The notes beneath the pieces were generated by a model that did not search any database, was not told the origin of the DNA, and was given only the letters and a program-made list of their open reading frames with translations. Both the position numbers and the translations under genes were made by a program. A DNA stretch of 64,000 nt from Trochalopteron elliotii (lineage: Eukaryota; Chordata; Aves; Passeriformes; Leiothrichidae). This document shows, piece by piece, positions 27,101 to 36,900 of the stretch (positions are counted from its first letter, which is position 1; every line of letters begins with the position of its first letter). The DNA is taken from NCBI GenBank assembly GCA_024734555.1, contig JANPWX010000172.1:209973-273972 (forward strand), given 5' to 3'.

Positions 27101-27520
27101 AGCTTCATGTAAACTATGTATATATTTAGAATTAACTATTTTGTTTACATATTTCTCCTCTGAGAGGAGAAATATGATTGATGGTGATGTTCACCTACAA
27201 AGTTGGAGAGGTGGCAACCTGGGTAGCCAATCTTTTGCCTTCTGTACAAAGTGTATATAAATGGAGTCAGAAAAATTAAAATAAGACTTTCCTGCCTGAC
27301 CTTCTGCTGTTGGCCTCATCCTTTGTGTGTCCAAAATTGCAACAGTCTCCTGTTCATCTGATGACCAGTGGATCACCAGCAGGTCCTGTCAGTACCTCAG
27401 ACCTGCTCGGATGTGAGGGATGGTGCCCTGACCAGAAGCACACTGCCCTGCCTTGGCAGTGGACTCTCCAAGGGGGAAGCCCTACTCTTGCTGCTCCCTG
27501 GCACTGACTAGGAGGCACTG
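27101..27520 (+). mobile_element. Probable ERV LTR fragment with TATA box
   Basis: A palindrome (27148-27176) is followed by a CCAAT motif (in GGGTAGCCAATC), a TATATAA box at 27254-27260, and an A-rich ATTAAAATAAGACTTTCC segment with a pyrimidine-rich continuation. This order is that of a retroviral LTR promoter followed by its poly-A region. The boundaries are not defined, and no gag or pol sequence is nearby. Confidence 0.4.
27148..27176. repeat. Perfect 14-bp inverted repeat, 1-base centre
   Basis: The arms 27148-27161 (CATATTTCTCCTCT) and 27163-27176 (AGAGGAGAAATATG) are exact reverse complements around G27162. Confidence 0.95.
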
Positions 27521-28320
27521 GGATTTGGCTAAACCGTAAACTGCGAGCTATTACTACTTGCTTGTCTGAACACAAATAATTCAGCATTTGTAGGGTCATG
27601 ATCCCTTCCCAACTGTTGTTGCTGTGAAACAAAAAAATTGCCATGTAGATGGAGCAGGAATTCAAGCAGTTTTGAGGAATTTATAGATTCTTCAAATCTA
27701 TAGATAAAGAAGGAAGCTTTAATTACGTTGTCTAAAAGCACAGTAGTGGGATGTCCTTAGAATTCCAGTTCACAACAACTGGGCTGAACGGGTTAGGGGA
27801 GCAAGAAGTGAAAATACATTTACACTGTAGAAAACACAGAAGAAGCAATCTTAACTATGTTACATGTGATACCTTTTCTGTATACCTTTCTTTGGCTTGT
27901 TGTTAGGAAACAGGCCAATTTCAGGAATGTAATTTTTAATTTTCACTACTACAGGGGGTAAACTGATCATCTTTCAAAAGTATGGCACAATGCTCTGGGG
28001 ATAAAACCACACCACAGTGACTGACACACAAGAAAATTGTCTCTTTAGAAAACAGAAACCTTTAGAACTACAGAACTGTGATGGAGTTCAGAAAATTACT
28101 CTGTCTAGTCCTGTACTGAGGTGGAATCAAATACCCCCAAACCAGCCTGGCACAGGCACATCCTAACTTATCAAAAACTTCCTGTGAAGGAAGTTCCTTT
28201 GGCCCAACAGTTGTCCTGTTCTGATGTCTCACCATTACAACATAACAGAACAGACATTCAGAGCATGGCTGTGTTATGTTCATAGTAGGGACAAACATCA
28301 TTCATTCACTGCTATGACAA
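27521..28320. other. Intergenic, no gene recognised
   Basis: I recognise no gene, repeat family or strong motif in this stretch. Confidence 0.5.
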
Positions 28321-28372
28321 TAGTCCTTGATGATCCTTGTGAGTCCCTCCAACCCAGACTGTCCTGTACTGT
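28321..28372 (+). mobile_element. CR1 3' tail
   Basis: GTCCTTGATGATCCTTGTGA followed by GTCCCTCCAACCCAGACTGT resembles the sense 3' end of CR1. Only a short decayed piece remains. Confidence 0.6.
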
Positions 28373-28607
28373 CATTTTCTACTTGTGACCTGTGTTTCCT
28401 GCCTGTACAACATCTGGAAACAACCTGTACCATGCTTATGTCTAACACTTTCTGATTCTACAATGATATTTCTACCTTCCCTCTCTGGAAGAGAGTTTGT
28501 GGAAGGCCTAGAGTACAGATTGAGGGGAGGGTGGCCTCCTCCCTTCCAAGGAGGAAACTGTTGAACAGCTGGTAAAGAACTGCTTTGGCACTTTCATTTT
28601 TGACTTA

Positions 28608-29045
28608 TCATAGAATCACAGAATGGCCTGCATCGGGAGGGAACTTAAAGATCATCTAGTTCCAACCCTTCTGCCATGTAAGAATCCACTGGACCAGGTT
28701 GCTCAGAACTCATTTCAGCTGACCCTTAAACACTTCCAGGGATGGAGCACCCACAACTGCTCTGGGCAACCTGATCCAGTGTCTCACCCCCTCCACAGTA
28801 AACAACTTTTTCCTAGTATCTAATCTAAACCTACTCTCAGACTGAAGCCATTCCCGCATTGTCCTATCACTACAAATAGTTCTTGCAAATAATCTCTCTC
28901 CATCTTTCTTGTAGGCTCCCTTTAGGTACTGGAAGGCTGCAAAAAGCCTTCTCTTAAGCCTTCTCTTTTCCAGGATGAAAAAACCCAAATCTCTCAGCTT
29001 TCCCTCGTAGGAGAGACACTCCATGCCATTAATCATCATGGAGAC
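28608..29045 (-). mobile_element. CR1 LINE fragment abutting SP4 CpG island
   Basis: The tail TCATAGAATCACAGAATGGC is followed by antisense CR1 sequence (CACTTCCAGGGATGGAGCAC, TTTTTCCTAGTATCTAATCT). On the - strand a frame of about 120 codons carries LSYEGKLRDLGFFILEKRRL and [18 protein letters not shown], the ORF2 C-terminal remnant. It ends about 110 bp before the CpG island begins. Confidence 0.9.
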
Positions 29046-29158
29046 TGATGATTTTGCACTTGACAACCAACTTGGGCACACAGTATAGAAAATTTAAACT
29101 GACAAAATTTGCACACATGCACCAATTTTTTTCCAAATCTGAGTAAGACTAACGGGCT

Positions 29159-29856
29159 TTGCCATGGAGGCCGTCATTGCCGATCTACCATATCTTGCAC
29201 CACGTAGCTGCCACGACCAGCTTCGGCTTGCCCAGCTATTGCTCCAAACCAGTCGGGCTGAGCGGGGCCGAAGCCGCAGGGAACAGCGGCACAAGCATCG
29301 GGAGGACACAACAGCACCACGGTAACTCATCTGGTTTTAATCCAACAAGAACCAGCCTAGTCCAGCACAGCATGCCGGGGACCGACTCCCGCTTTGGGAA
29401 ATCTACAGCGAGACTGAGCACTGACGCCTCACGGCTGACCCTCCCCGAACCGCGCCGGAGGCACCTGCCGGGCACCGCCGCTACGCATGCGCGCTCGTTG
29501 CCACCCTCCAGCCCAGAACTACATATCCCGGCGTGCCGCACGTGCCCGCCACCGCGGCCGAGCCAATAGGGAGGGAGGAAGCAGTTCCCGCCTCCACGCA
29601 GCAGGTGTGGACGCAATCTCAGAGCCACCCTTCCCCCGCCCGCAGGCAGAGGGCTGGCGCGGGAGGTTGTTACAAAGGAGGACAGAGGCGGCAGAGCGAA
29701 TAGGCCCTGGCTTCCGTATGAAAGCCGCAGGGGTGCCTCCTCCCCGCTCCCTGGACAGCCGGGGAACCGGGCGCAGGGGCCGCACCTCAGGGGAAGCGGC
29801 GGCTTGGGGGCTTCCCGCGCGCTGTCAGTTACGAGCGCTCGAGGCGGGCGGGCGGC
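29159..29856 (+). promoter_or_regulatory. SP4: SP4 CpG-island promoter (5' part, before gap)
   Basis: This stretch is GC-rich and full of CpG, in sharp contrast to the AT-rich flanks, and it lies directly upstream of SP4 exon 2. It has no TATA box. Visible sites are an NRF1-like CTACGCATGCGCGC (about 29481-29494), a ZNF143-like ACTACATATCCCGGCGTGCC (29518-29537), an E-box CACGTG (29539-29544), a CCAAT box (29563-29567) and GC boxes (GGCGGGCGGGCGGC) at about 29843-29856, right at the gap. Transcription start and the 5' UTR probably lie here or in the gap. Open frames across it are artefacts of GC-rich, stop-poor sequence. Confidence 0.8.
29518..29567 (+). promoter_or_regulatory. ZNF143-like site, E-box and CCAAT box cluster
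   Basis: ACTACATATCCCGGCGTGCC at 29518-29537 closely follows the ZNF143/Staf consensus ACTACAATTCCCAGCATGCC. It is followed at once by CACGTG at 29539-29544 and by CCAAT at 29563-29567. This is the usual make-up of a TATA-less CpG-island core promoter. Binding is inferred from sequence only. Confidence 0.55.
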
Positions 29857-30205
29857 NNNNNNNNNNNNNNNNNNNNNNNNNNNNNNNNNNNNNNNNNNNN
29901 NNNNNNNNNNNNNNNNNNNNNNNNNNNNNNNNNNNNNNNNNNNNNNNNNNNNNNNNNNNNNNNNNNNNNNNNNNNNNNNNNNNNNNNNNNNNNNNNNNNN
30001 NNNNNNNNNNNNNNNNNNNNNNNNNNNNNNNNNNNNNNNNNNNNNNNNNNNNNNNNNNNNNNNNNNNNNNNNNNNNNNNNNNNNNNNNNNNNNNNNNNNN
30101 NNNNNNNNNNNNNNNNNNNNNNNNNNNNNNNNNNNNNNNNNNNNNNNNNNNNNNNNNNNNNNNNNNNNNNNNNNNNNNNNNNNNNNNNNNNNNNNNNNNN
30201 NNNNN
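29857..30205. other. Assembly gap (349 N) probably hiding SP4 exon 1
   Basis: There are 349 consecutive N between a GC-box-rich end and a polypyrimidine tract. Exon 2 starts in mid-codon and needs an upstream exon ending ATG-Ser-G. No ATGAGCG followed by a GT donor is visible in the sequenced island, so exon 1 and part of the 5' UTR are most likely here. GC-rich first exons are commonly lost from bird assemblies. Confidence 0.85.
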
Positions 30206-30235
30206 GGCAACCTCCGCAAGCTCACAACCCTCTAT

Positions 30236-30510
30236 CCCGCCCTCCCGGGTTCCCCCTTTTCTTCCCTCTGTTCTCCCCCTTCTTACCCCGCTCTTCTCTC
30301 GCTGCCCCTCCGCCCATCCGTGCTGCTTCCTTATGCCCCCTTTCTTCTCTTCCTCTCCTGCCTGCCCCTTCGGCTCGCCTCCTCCGTACCTCCCTCCTCC
30401 ATTCCCCCTTTCTTCGCTAACCCTCCCTCCTGTGCACATCCTTCCCTCCTTCATTCCTCTTTTCCTCCCTCTTTCCCTCCCATGCACAGCCCTCCTCCTG
30501 CCCCCTAAAG
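30236..30510. repeat. Polypyrimidine tract in SP4 intron 1
   Basis: About 270 bases are almost all C and T on the + strand, so the - strand is purine-rich with many G runs. The tract lies between the gap and the fold-back repeat. Long open frames through it on both strands reflect base composition, not coding. Confidence 0.8.
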
Positions 30511-30559
30511 CATCGGCGGCCACTGAGTGGCCGTCGATGCTTTAGGGGGCAGGAGGAGG
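30491..30559. repeat. 34-bp near-perfect fold-back inverted repeat
   Basis: The left arm (30491-30524) and right arm (30526-30559) are reverse complements with a single mismatch and a one-base centre (G30525). The outer parts are CCTCCTCCTG and CAGGAGGAGG, and the inner part contains CCCCTAAAGCATCGGCGGCC. It lies in SP4 intron 1, 286 bp after the gap. It could be a real cruciform or hairpin, or an assembly or library fold-back artefact. Confidence 0.9.
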
Positions 30560-30824
30560 AGGAGGGTTGTGGGTGGTTTTTTCCTGCTGTCTCTGGGAGA
30601 GGAAACCAAACCTCCCCTTTCTGGGTGTTAACTCTCCAGCCCCCATGGGTTGGGTTTCAAACCACGTTTCTTAGGACTCGTTCTTTTGTAATAATGATTT
30701 GTACTGTTGTTTTTATGAAGAGGCAAAAGCGACAATCTGGGAACCGAAAAGGATATGCTTATAGGTTTTGTTATCGTATAAATGAAGGTGAATAATTAAC
30801 CTGTTACACTTGATATTTTTGCAG
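30560..30824 (+). other. SP4 intron 1, 3' part
   Basis: About 265 bp lie between the fold-back repeat and exon 2. GC content falls quickly to an AT-rich intron, which ends in a T-rich tract and TTTTTGCAG. Nothing else is recognised. Confidence 0.7.
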
Positions 30825-30925
30825 ATCAAAAGAAGGAGGAAACTATGCCCACAGAGGGAGAGAAATCTCCCGAGGCAGAGAATAACAACAATAATAATAA
30901 AAAAGGGAAAACTGGAGGCTCACAG
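30825..30925 (+). CDS. SP4: SP4 coding exon 2 (acidic N terminus)
   Basis: The exon is preceded by TTTTTGCAG and followed by GTAAAG. It begins with the last two bases of an Asp codon, then reads [18 protein letters not shown], an Asn run, and KKGKTGGSQ. The phase fits an upstream exon ending ATG-Ser-G. An in-frame ATG at 30845 could serve as an internal start, but the QKKEE residues before it match the family N terminus, so I place the main start in the missing exon 1. From memory, mammalian Sp4 has a run of Glu and Ala between QKKEE and this Met. Here that run is almost absent. Confidence 0.93.
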
Positions 30926-33900
30926 GTAAAGAACACACACCCGAATGGGGAAGTGCCCAAAGTTAGCATTTAAAATTAAATGTTCAGCTAACAGCATTTC
31001 CTGCTCAGAGCATCTTTCTTTGGGTTGGATGAAACGCAGTTGGTTGGGTGCAATGTTTTTACTGCCTGGACATGTTTATTTGATTGCATTTTGCAGTGAT
31101 CAGCTGCTTTCCGTGTAATAGAAGCATTTTTAAATCTTTTTCTTTATTTTACGGTGGGGGAAAGACTAAATTGATGATGCAGTTGAGGCCTTGGCTGTGA
31201 CATAATCATTGATAATTAGGGGCTTTAAGAGCACTGTGTTTAAAGATTATTTACAGCAATTCATACTTCCTTATTCAGATCTGTATCACTGGTCTCTATG
31301 CAGAAATGCCTCTTTTTTTTTTTTAATCTTCCTGTGCAAACCTAAATGCTGACTTTTGATGGTTCGTACTTGCACTCTTCTCCTGAATCCTTTCTGTTTT
31401 CTCTTTTTATGGATAGGATTCTCAGCCTTCACCTCTCGCTTTGCTAGCAGCCACTTGCAGCAAAATAGGAACTCCTGGTGAGAATCAAGGAACTGGACAG
31501 CAGCAGATTATTATAGACCCAAATCAAGGTTTGGTGCAGCTTCAGAATCAGCCACAGCAGTTGGAATTGGTAACAACTCAGCTTGCTGGAAATGCTTGGC
31601 AGCTCGTTGCCGCTGCTCCTTCTGCTTCAAAAGAAAATAATGTTGCTCAGCAAGGGTCTTCTGTTGCCTCAAGCGCAGGAAGTCCCTCCAGCAGTAACAA
31701 TGGAAGTGCATCTCCTTCAAAAACCAAATCGAGCAATTCTTCTACCACGACCCCTGGACAATTCCAAGTCATTCAAGTACAGAATCCAAGCGGTAGTGTC
31801 CAGTACCAAGTGATTCCACAGATTCAGACAACAGAAGGTCAAATCAATCCTTCCAACGCTACTGGTCTACAAGATATACAGGGTCAAATTCAGCTTATTC
31901 CTGCAGGGAATAATCAAGCTATCCTCACAACTGCAAACAGGACAGCTTCGGGAAATGTTATTGCTCAAAACCTAGCAAATCAGACAGTTCCAGTCCAAAT
32001 TAGGCCTGGTGTTTCCATACCACTGCAACTGCAAACTATTCCTGGTACTCAGGCGCAAGTTGTAACAACGCTACCTATAAACATTGGTGGAGTAACCCTG
32101 GCTTTGCCTGTGATTAACAATGTTGCCACTGGAGGAAGTTCGGGCCAAGTTGGCCAGTCTACTGAGAGTGGAGTTTCCAATGGAAATCAGCTGGCATCTA
32201 CACCTGTCACTTCTGCTTCTGGTAGTACCATGCCAGAGTCTCCCTCCTCATCTTCCACTGCTACAACTACTGCCTCAACATCTCTGACTAGCAGTGACAC
32301 GCTGGTGAGCTCTGCAGAAACAGGCCAATACACAAGCACAGCAGGCAGCAGTTCAGAACAGGCGACTGAAGAACCTCAAACAACTGCTACAGACTCCGAA
32401 GCCCAGAGCTCCAGTCAGCTTCAGTCCAATGGACTACAGAATGTCCAGGATCAGTCAGGCTCCCTTCAACAGGTCCAGATCGTAGGTCAGCCTATTCTGC
32501 AGCAGATACAGATCCAGCAGCCTCAACAGCAGATTATTCAGGCCATTCCTCCACAGTCATTTCAGCTCCAGTCAGGGCAGACTATACAGACCATCCAGCA
32601 GCAGCCTTTGCAGAATGTTCAGCTGCAGGCAGTGAGCCCAACTCAGGTGCTCATCAGGGCTCCAACTTTAACACCGTCAGGACAGATCAGCTGGCAAACT
32701 GTGCAGGTTCAGAATCTGCAAAGCCTTTCAAATCTGCAAGTTCAAAATGCTGGGTTACCCCAACAACTAACCATTACCCCTGTGTCTTCAAGTGGTGGCA
32801 CAACCATTGCCCAGATTGCTCCTGTGGCTGTTGCTGGTACCCCCATCACTCTGAATGCTGCCCAGCTTGCTTCAGTACCTAATCTTCAAACAGTAAGTGT
32901 TGCCAACCTGAGTGCTGCAGGTGTTCAAGTTCAAGGAGTTCCTGTTACCATTACCAGCGTTGCAGGTGAGTGGTCTGACAAAGTTTTGGCGTTTTGCTTG
33001 TTTGTAGGTTTTTGTTTTGTTTTGTTTGTGGTGGTTGTTTGTAGCTTTGGTTTGCTGTTGGTTTGGTTTTTTTTAATATTGCAAGGATACCAGATGATTT
33101 TAGATTAACACTCTTTCTTCAGAATTTTCTGTAATGAAGCTTAAACCCTTAACTGTGAGGAAATATTTTACACTTAGCTCTAAAATTCAGATTTTAAAAC
33201 AACTGACATTTTTGCTAAACATTGAAATAGTATTACCAGTTGCGTCAGTTGAATGGAACTGTTTGTATTTGATAAACTGTATTTAAATTCTGTCCTCCAT
33301 CTTACTAAAGACATGTAGGCTCCAGAAGTGAACATGAGACTTTACTGTTAGAACTTTGATATGTTTGAAAAACAACACGAAAAGCTTTTTCCAACCAGAC
33401 AGTATTCCTAATCTCCTGTTGGGGGATGTAGAATGAGAAGTGACAATATGTGAGCTGGGATACCTTGTGTCTTGGCATGCATTCATATGGAACTACTCAT
33501 TGCGTTCTGCACTAGCTCATAAAGTTGTTCCACTAAGAGTTTGAGTTCTGCAAAGAGATTGAGTGGAGTAAGGTGTGCTTGCACAGAGTTTCTGTGGCTT
33601 GCTTTAAAAATAAAAAGACAAAAACAACTGGTGACTGTACTTCAGTACTTGCTGCTGAACTTTTGATATGTACTATGAAATGCCTGTTTGGTTATGCTGG
33701 TCTAATAGTTGGGAAAGGAGATATTAAAAGGCTGGATAACTGAGCTTTGTTTTATGGTGAACTCTGTGCAAGGTCTCTGCAGTATCCCACAAGGACAAGT
33801 CTTTTTGTAAAATTTGCTGACTTTTAATGTTTCAGATAAAACTTGGTTTAGGTAGGAGTTCTCTTTGTCAACATGATAGCTACTTGCCTAAGCTTGGGTT

Positions 33901-36900
33901 TATGTCATAGAAGTAAGAGTTTTCTATTGTAGTTACAATAAACTCTTCTCAACAACAGCCTGACTATAGGCACAGTTTATTACTATAAAACTGGTTTGGC
34001 TTTTTATAATCATATGCTGACAAATGTTTAACTGGGCAAAAGATTGTTCTCTTTAATTGAAATGTTTTTGAGGAGACATAATTACTAACATAGTTTAGTA
34101 GTAAGAAATTTGCTATTGAGAATTTCATCTGCTATGGTACTTCTCAGCACAGAATTGCCATGTTGAAATACTAAGAGCTGAGTTAGATGAACTAAACCTG
34201 ACTTGTTTAAGGAGTGTCGCACAAGTGTTGATCTGGGTAATCAGAAGTAAAATCTTGACCTTATGTTTAGTTCTAATGGTTCAAAGAGAAGTTTTGGTTA
34301 CCTGTAGCTGAGCAGCTGCAGTCTTTTTTACCTTGGAACCCTTTTCTTCTTGATGGGAAGGTGCTGGTTGACAGTTTTCTTAGACAGAAGTCTCTGCTTT
34401 GGTAGGGGACTCCGTAGGAAGCCTGTTTTGGGAACAGCCTAGATTTGGGGGTGCTGGAAAAACCTTTCTGCATGTAGGTTTTTTATCTGCTTATTAATGG
34501 TGTACTACTATTCAGTACGTACTAGTACGTACAGGTATTAGAGCAAGGGATTCTGCATGTCATCTTTGTTGGTTATATTGACCCTACCTGTGCATGCATA
34601 TGATGTCTTTTGGAAAATAAGGGAATTGAGATTGGTAACTTGAGGATGAGAAAAGGGCAATGAATCACAAGTATGGTCCTGGACAAGCCAAGCCTTAGTC
34701 ATACAGTGTTTGTATGTTAACTAGACTACGTTTTGTGACCACCGAATTCCTCTTCATTGTGCCCACTCTATCCCGCCCTGCTCCCGGTAGGCCTTACAGC
34801 TGTTTCCATAAATTTTTGGCAGCAGTGAATCATAGCAACATAGAATAGTTTGGACTGAAAAGGACCTTTAAAGGTCATGTAGCTCAACCCCTCTGCAAAA
34901 ATCAGGGGCATCTTCAACTAGATCAGGTTGCTCAGAGCCCCATCCAACCTGGCCTTGAGTGTTTCCAGGGATGGGGCATCCACCACCTCTCTGGGCAATC
35001 TATTCCAGTATTTAGCCACCTTCATTGTTAAAAACCCTCTTTCTTATGTCTAATCTACACCTACCCTCTTTCATGTTAAGGCCATTCCCCATTGTCCTAT
35101 CACTACATGCCCTTGTAGAAAGTTCCTCTTCAAGTCTCTTGTGCCCCTTATGTGTTGGAAGGTGCTATAAGGTCTCCCCAGAGCCTTCTTTTCTTCAGGC
35201 TGAACAACCCCATTTCTGCCAGCTCTTCCCCGTAGAAGAGGTGTGCCACCCCTGTATATATTCTGACATTTTTTCCTTTCCTTTGTCAATAAGGTACTAT
35301 TTCTCACCCAGGACTTGATATTATGGAGAAAGAACAAGCTTTGTGAATGCAAGAGATTAGTTGTAATTTCCTTCCCTTACTTATCTCTGCTTCTGTCCTA
35401 TGAAACTTTCTGATTCTGCACTCTGGGAATGGGAGACATGGTATAATGGAAAGGAAAGAACATGATGTGCAGGCCTTAATGCTGTATTAAGATTCCAAGG
35501 AAAGAATGGTTATGAAGTAGAAAATTGCAAACATGCTAAGATCTAAACTTTGCTTGCCACCTAAATAGAATAAACTGACTTGATCAGGGCTGTTAACTTC
35601 CTCAGGTTTGCTCGGTTTTATTTGAAATGGTTTTTTTTGTTATTCCCAGGCCTCATTACAGGAAACCTTTGAAAAACAAACAGCTCAGCTACCTCAATAT
35701 CTGCAGACTGGTATTTCTCTCCTGCAGTACCTGAGCTTGCTAGTGTGAAACGTCTTGAAAATAAGCTGAACTCTCCACAGGTAGATCATTCACCACAAAT
35801 GAGCAGTAGAAGGAGGTGTTAGAAACGAGCTGTATGGAGGATGTCCAGAAAATTTTAAGGAGAAGGCTGAGTGGAGTACTCATCTCATGCATTGGTTCAG
35901 GTGCTCGAACTTTGTTAGGGAAAAGAAGTTATTTTGTCCTTCAATCAAACCCCTTCAGTCAATCCAGCTGAGTTTCTAGGAAAAAAAAGAAAACCTTTAA
36001 AAATCACAATTTAAAAATCACAATAAATGACTGGTTTTGTATTTGTGTCATATTTCTGTTCCATGAACAGTTGTTTTCCTAATTATTTCCACAGTGAGAT
36101 ATTTAAGCACTTTTTTTCTTTAGTTTTTCAATAGTAAATGAAATAGTTTAAAATTATAACAGCATTGTTAATATATAGAAAAAAATTAAGAAATGGGGGG
36201 AGTTGTAGTTTTTGTTTGGGTTTTTTGTTGTTGTTGTTTTGTCAAGTGGATTCTAAATTCCAAAAGAGTAAAATTTCACGTTGGGAAGAAAAACATTAAA
36301 ATCTTCTGGTAAATATCATATTTTAGTCTACCTTTCATAACCTTTGTTACTGAAAGTCTACTGTAAACCTAGCAAGATGTATAAGTGTGTTTAGGGTTTT
36401 TTGTTGTGTTTTTCAGTTAAAAGGTCAAAAACTGATCCTGGTAAGTAGCATACTTAGGGTTGTATGTTGCATGTGGTCAAAAAGCAGGGCAAAGCAGAGA
36501 AGTTCTCACATTCTTTCACTTTCTGGCATGATGGAAAATTTCAATGTCAATGATGAAAATGATTTTTTTACTGTGAGAACGACTGAGTACTGACACAGGC
36601 TGCCTGGAGAAGCTGCAGACTCTCCATCTTTGGAGATCTTCAGAAGCTGTCTGGACATGATCCTGGACAACTTTCTGTAGGTGGCCCTGCCTGAGCAGGG
36701 TGATGGGACCAGATGCTCTCCAGAGGTCCTTTAAAGTCTACACCAATCTGTGATCCCATAAAATTTTATTAAAGTGTACAAAGTGTCAGTCAAAGGCATA
36801 ATTAAGTGTAGAGAATAAAGTTTTAATATTCTAACCCAGTTAAGTTTCTGAGCATTAAAACCAGGTCTTTAAGCAGTTGTTTATTCAAAAGGTAGACAAA

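Noticed and set aside
29236..30545. Long open frames of 230-350 codons across the CpG island and gap on both strands
   Set aside because: They run through the N gap and a stop-poor GC-rich or polypyrimidine region. Composition explains them, and no domain is visible.
31511..31813. Frames overlapping SP4 exon 3 in other reading frames
   Set aside because: They are shadows of the Q-rich SP4 coding sequence.
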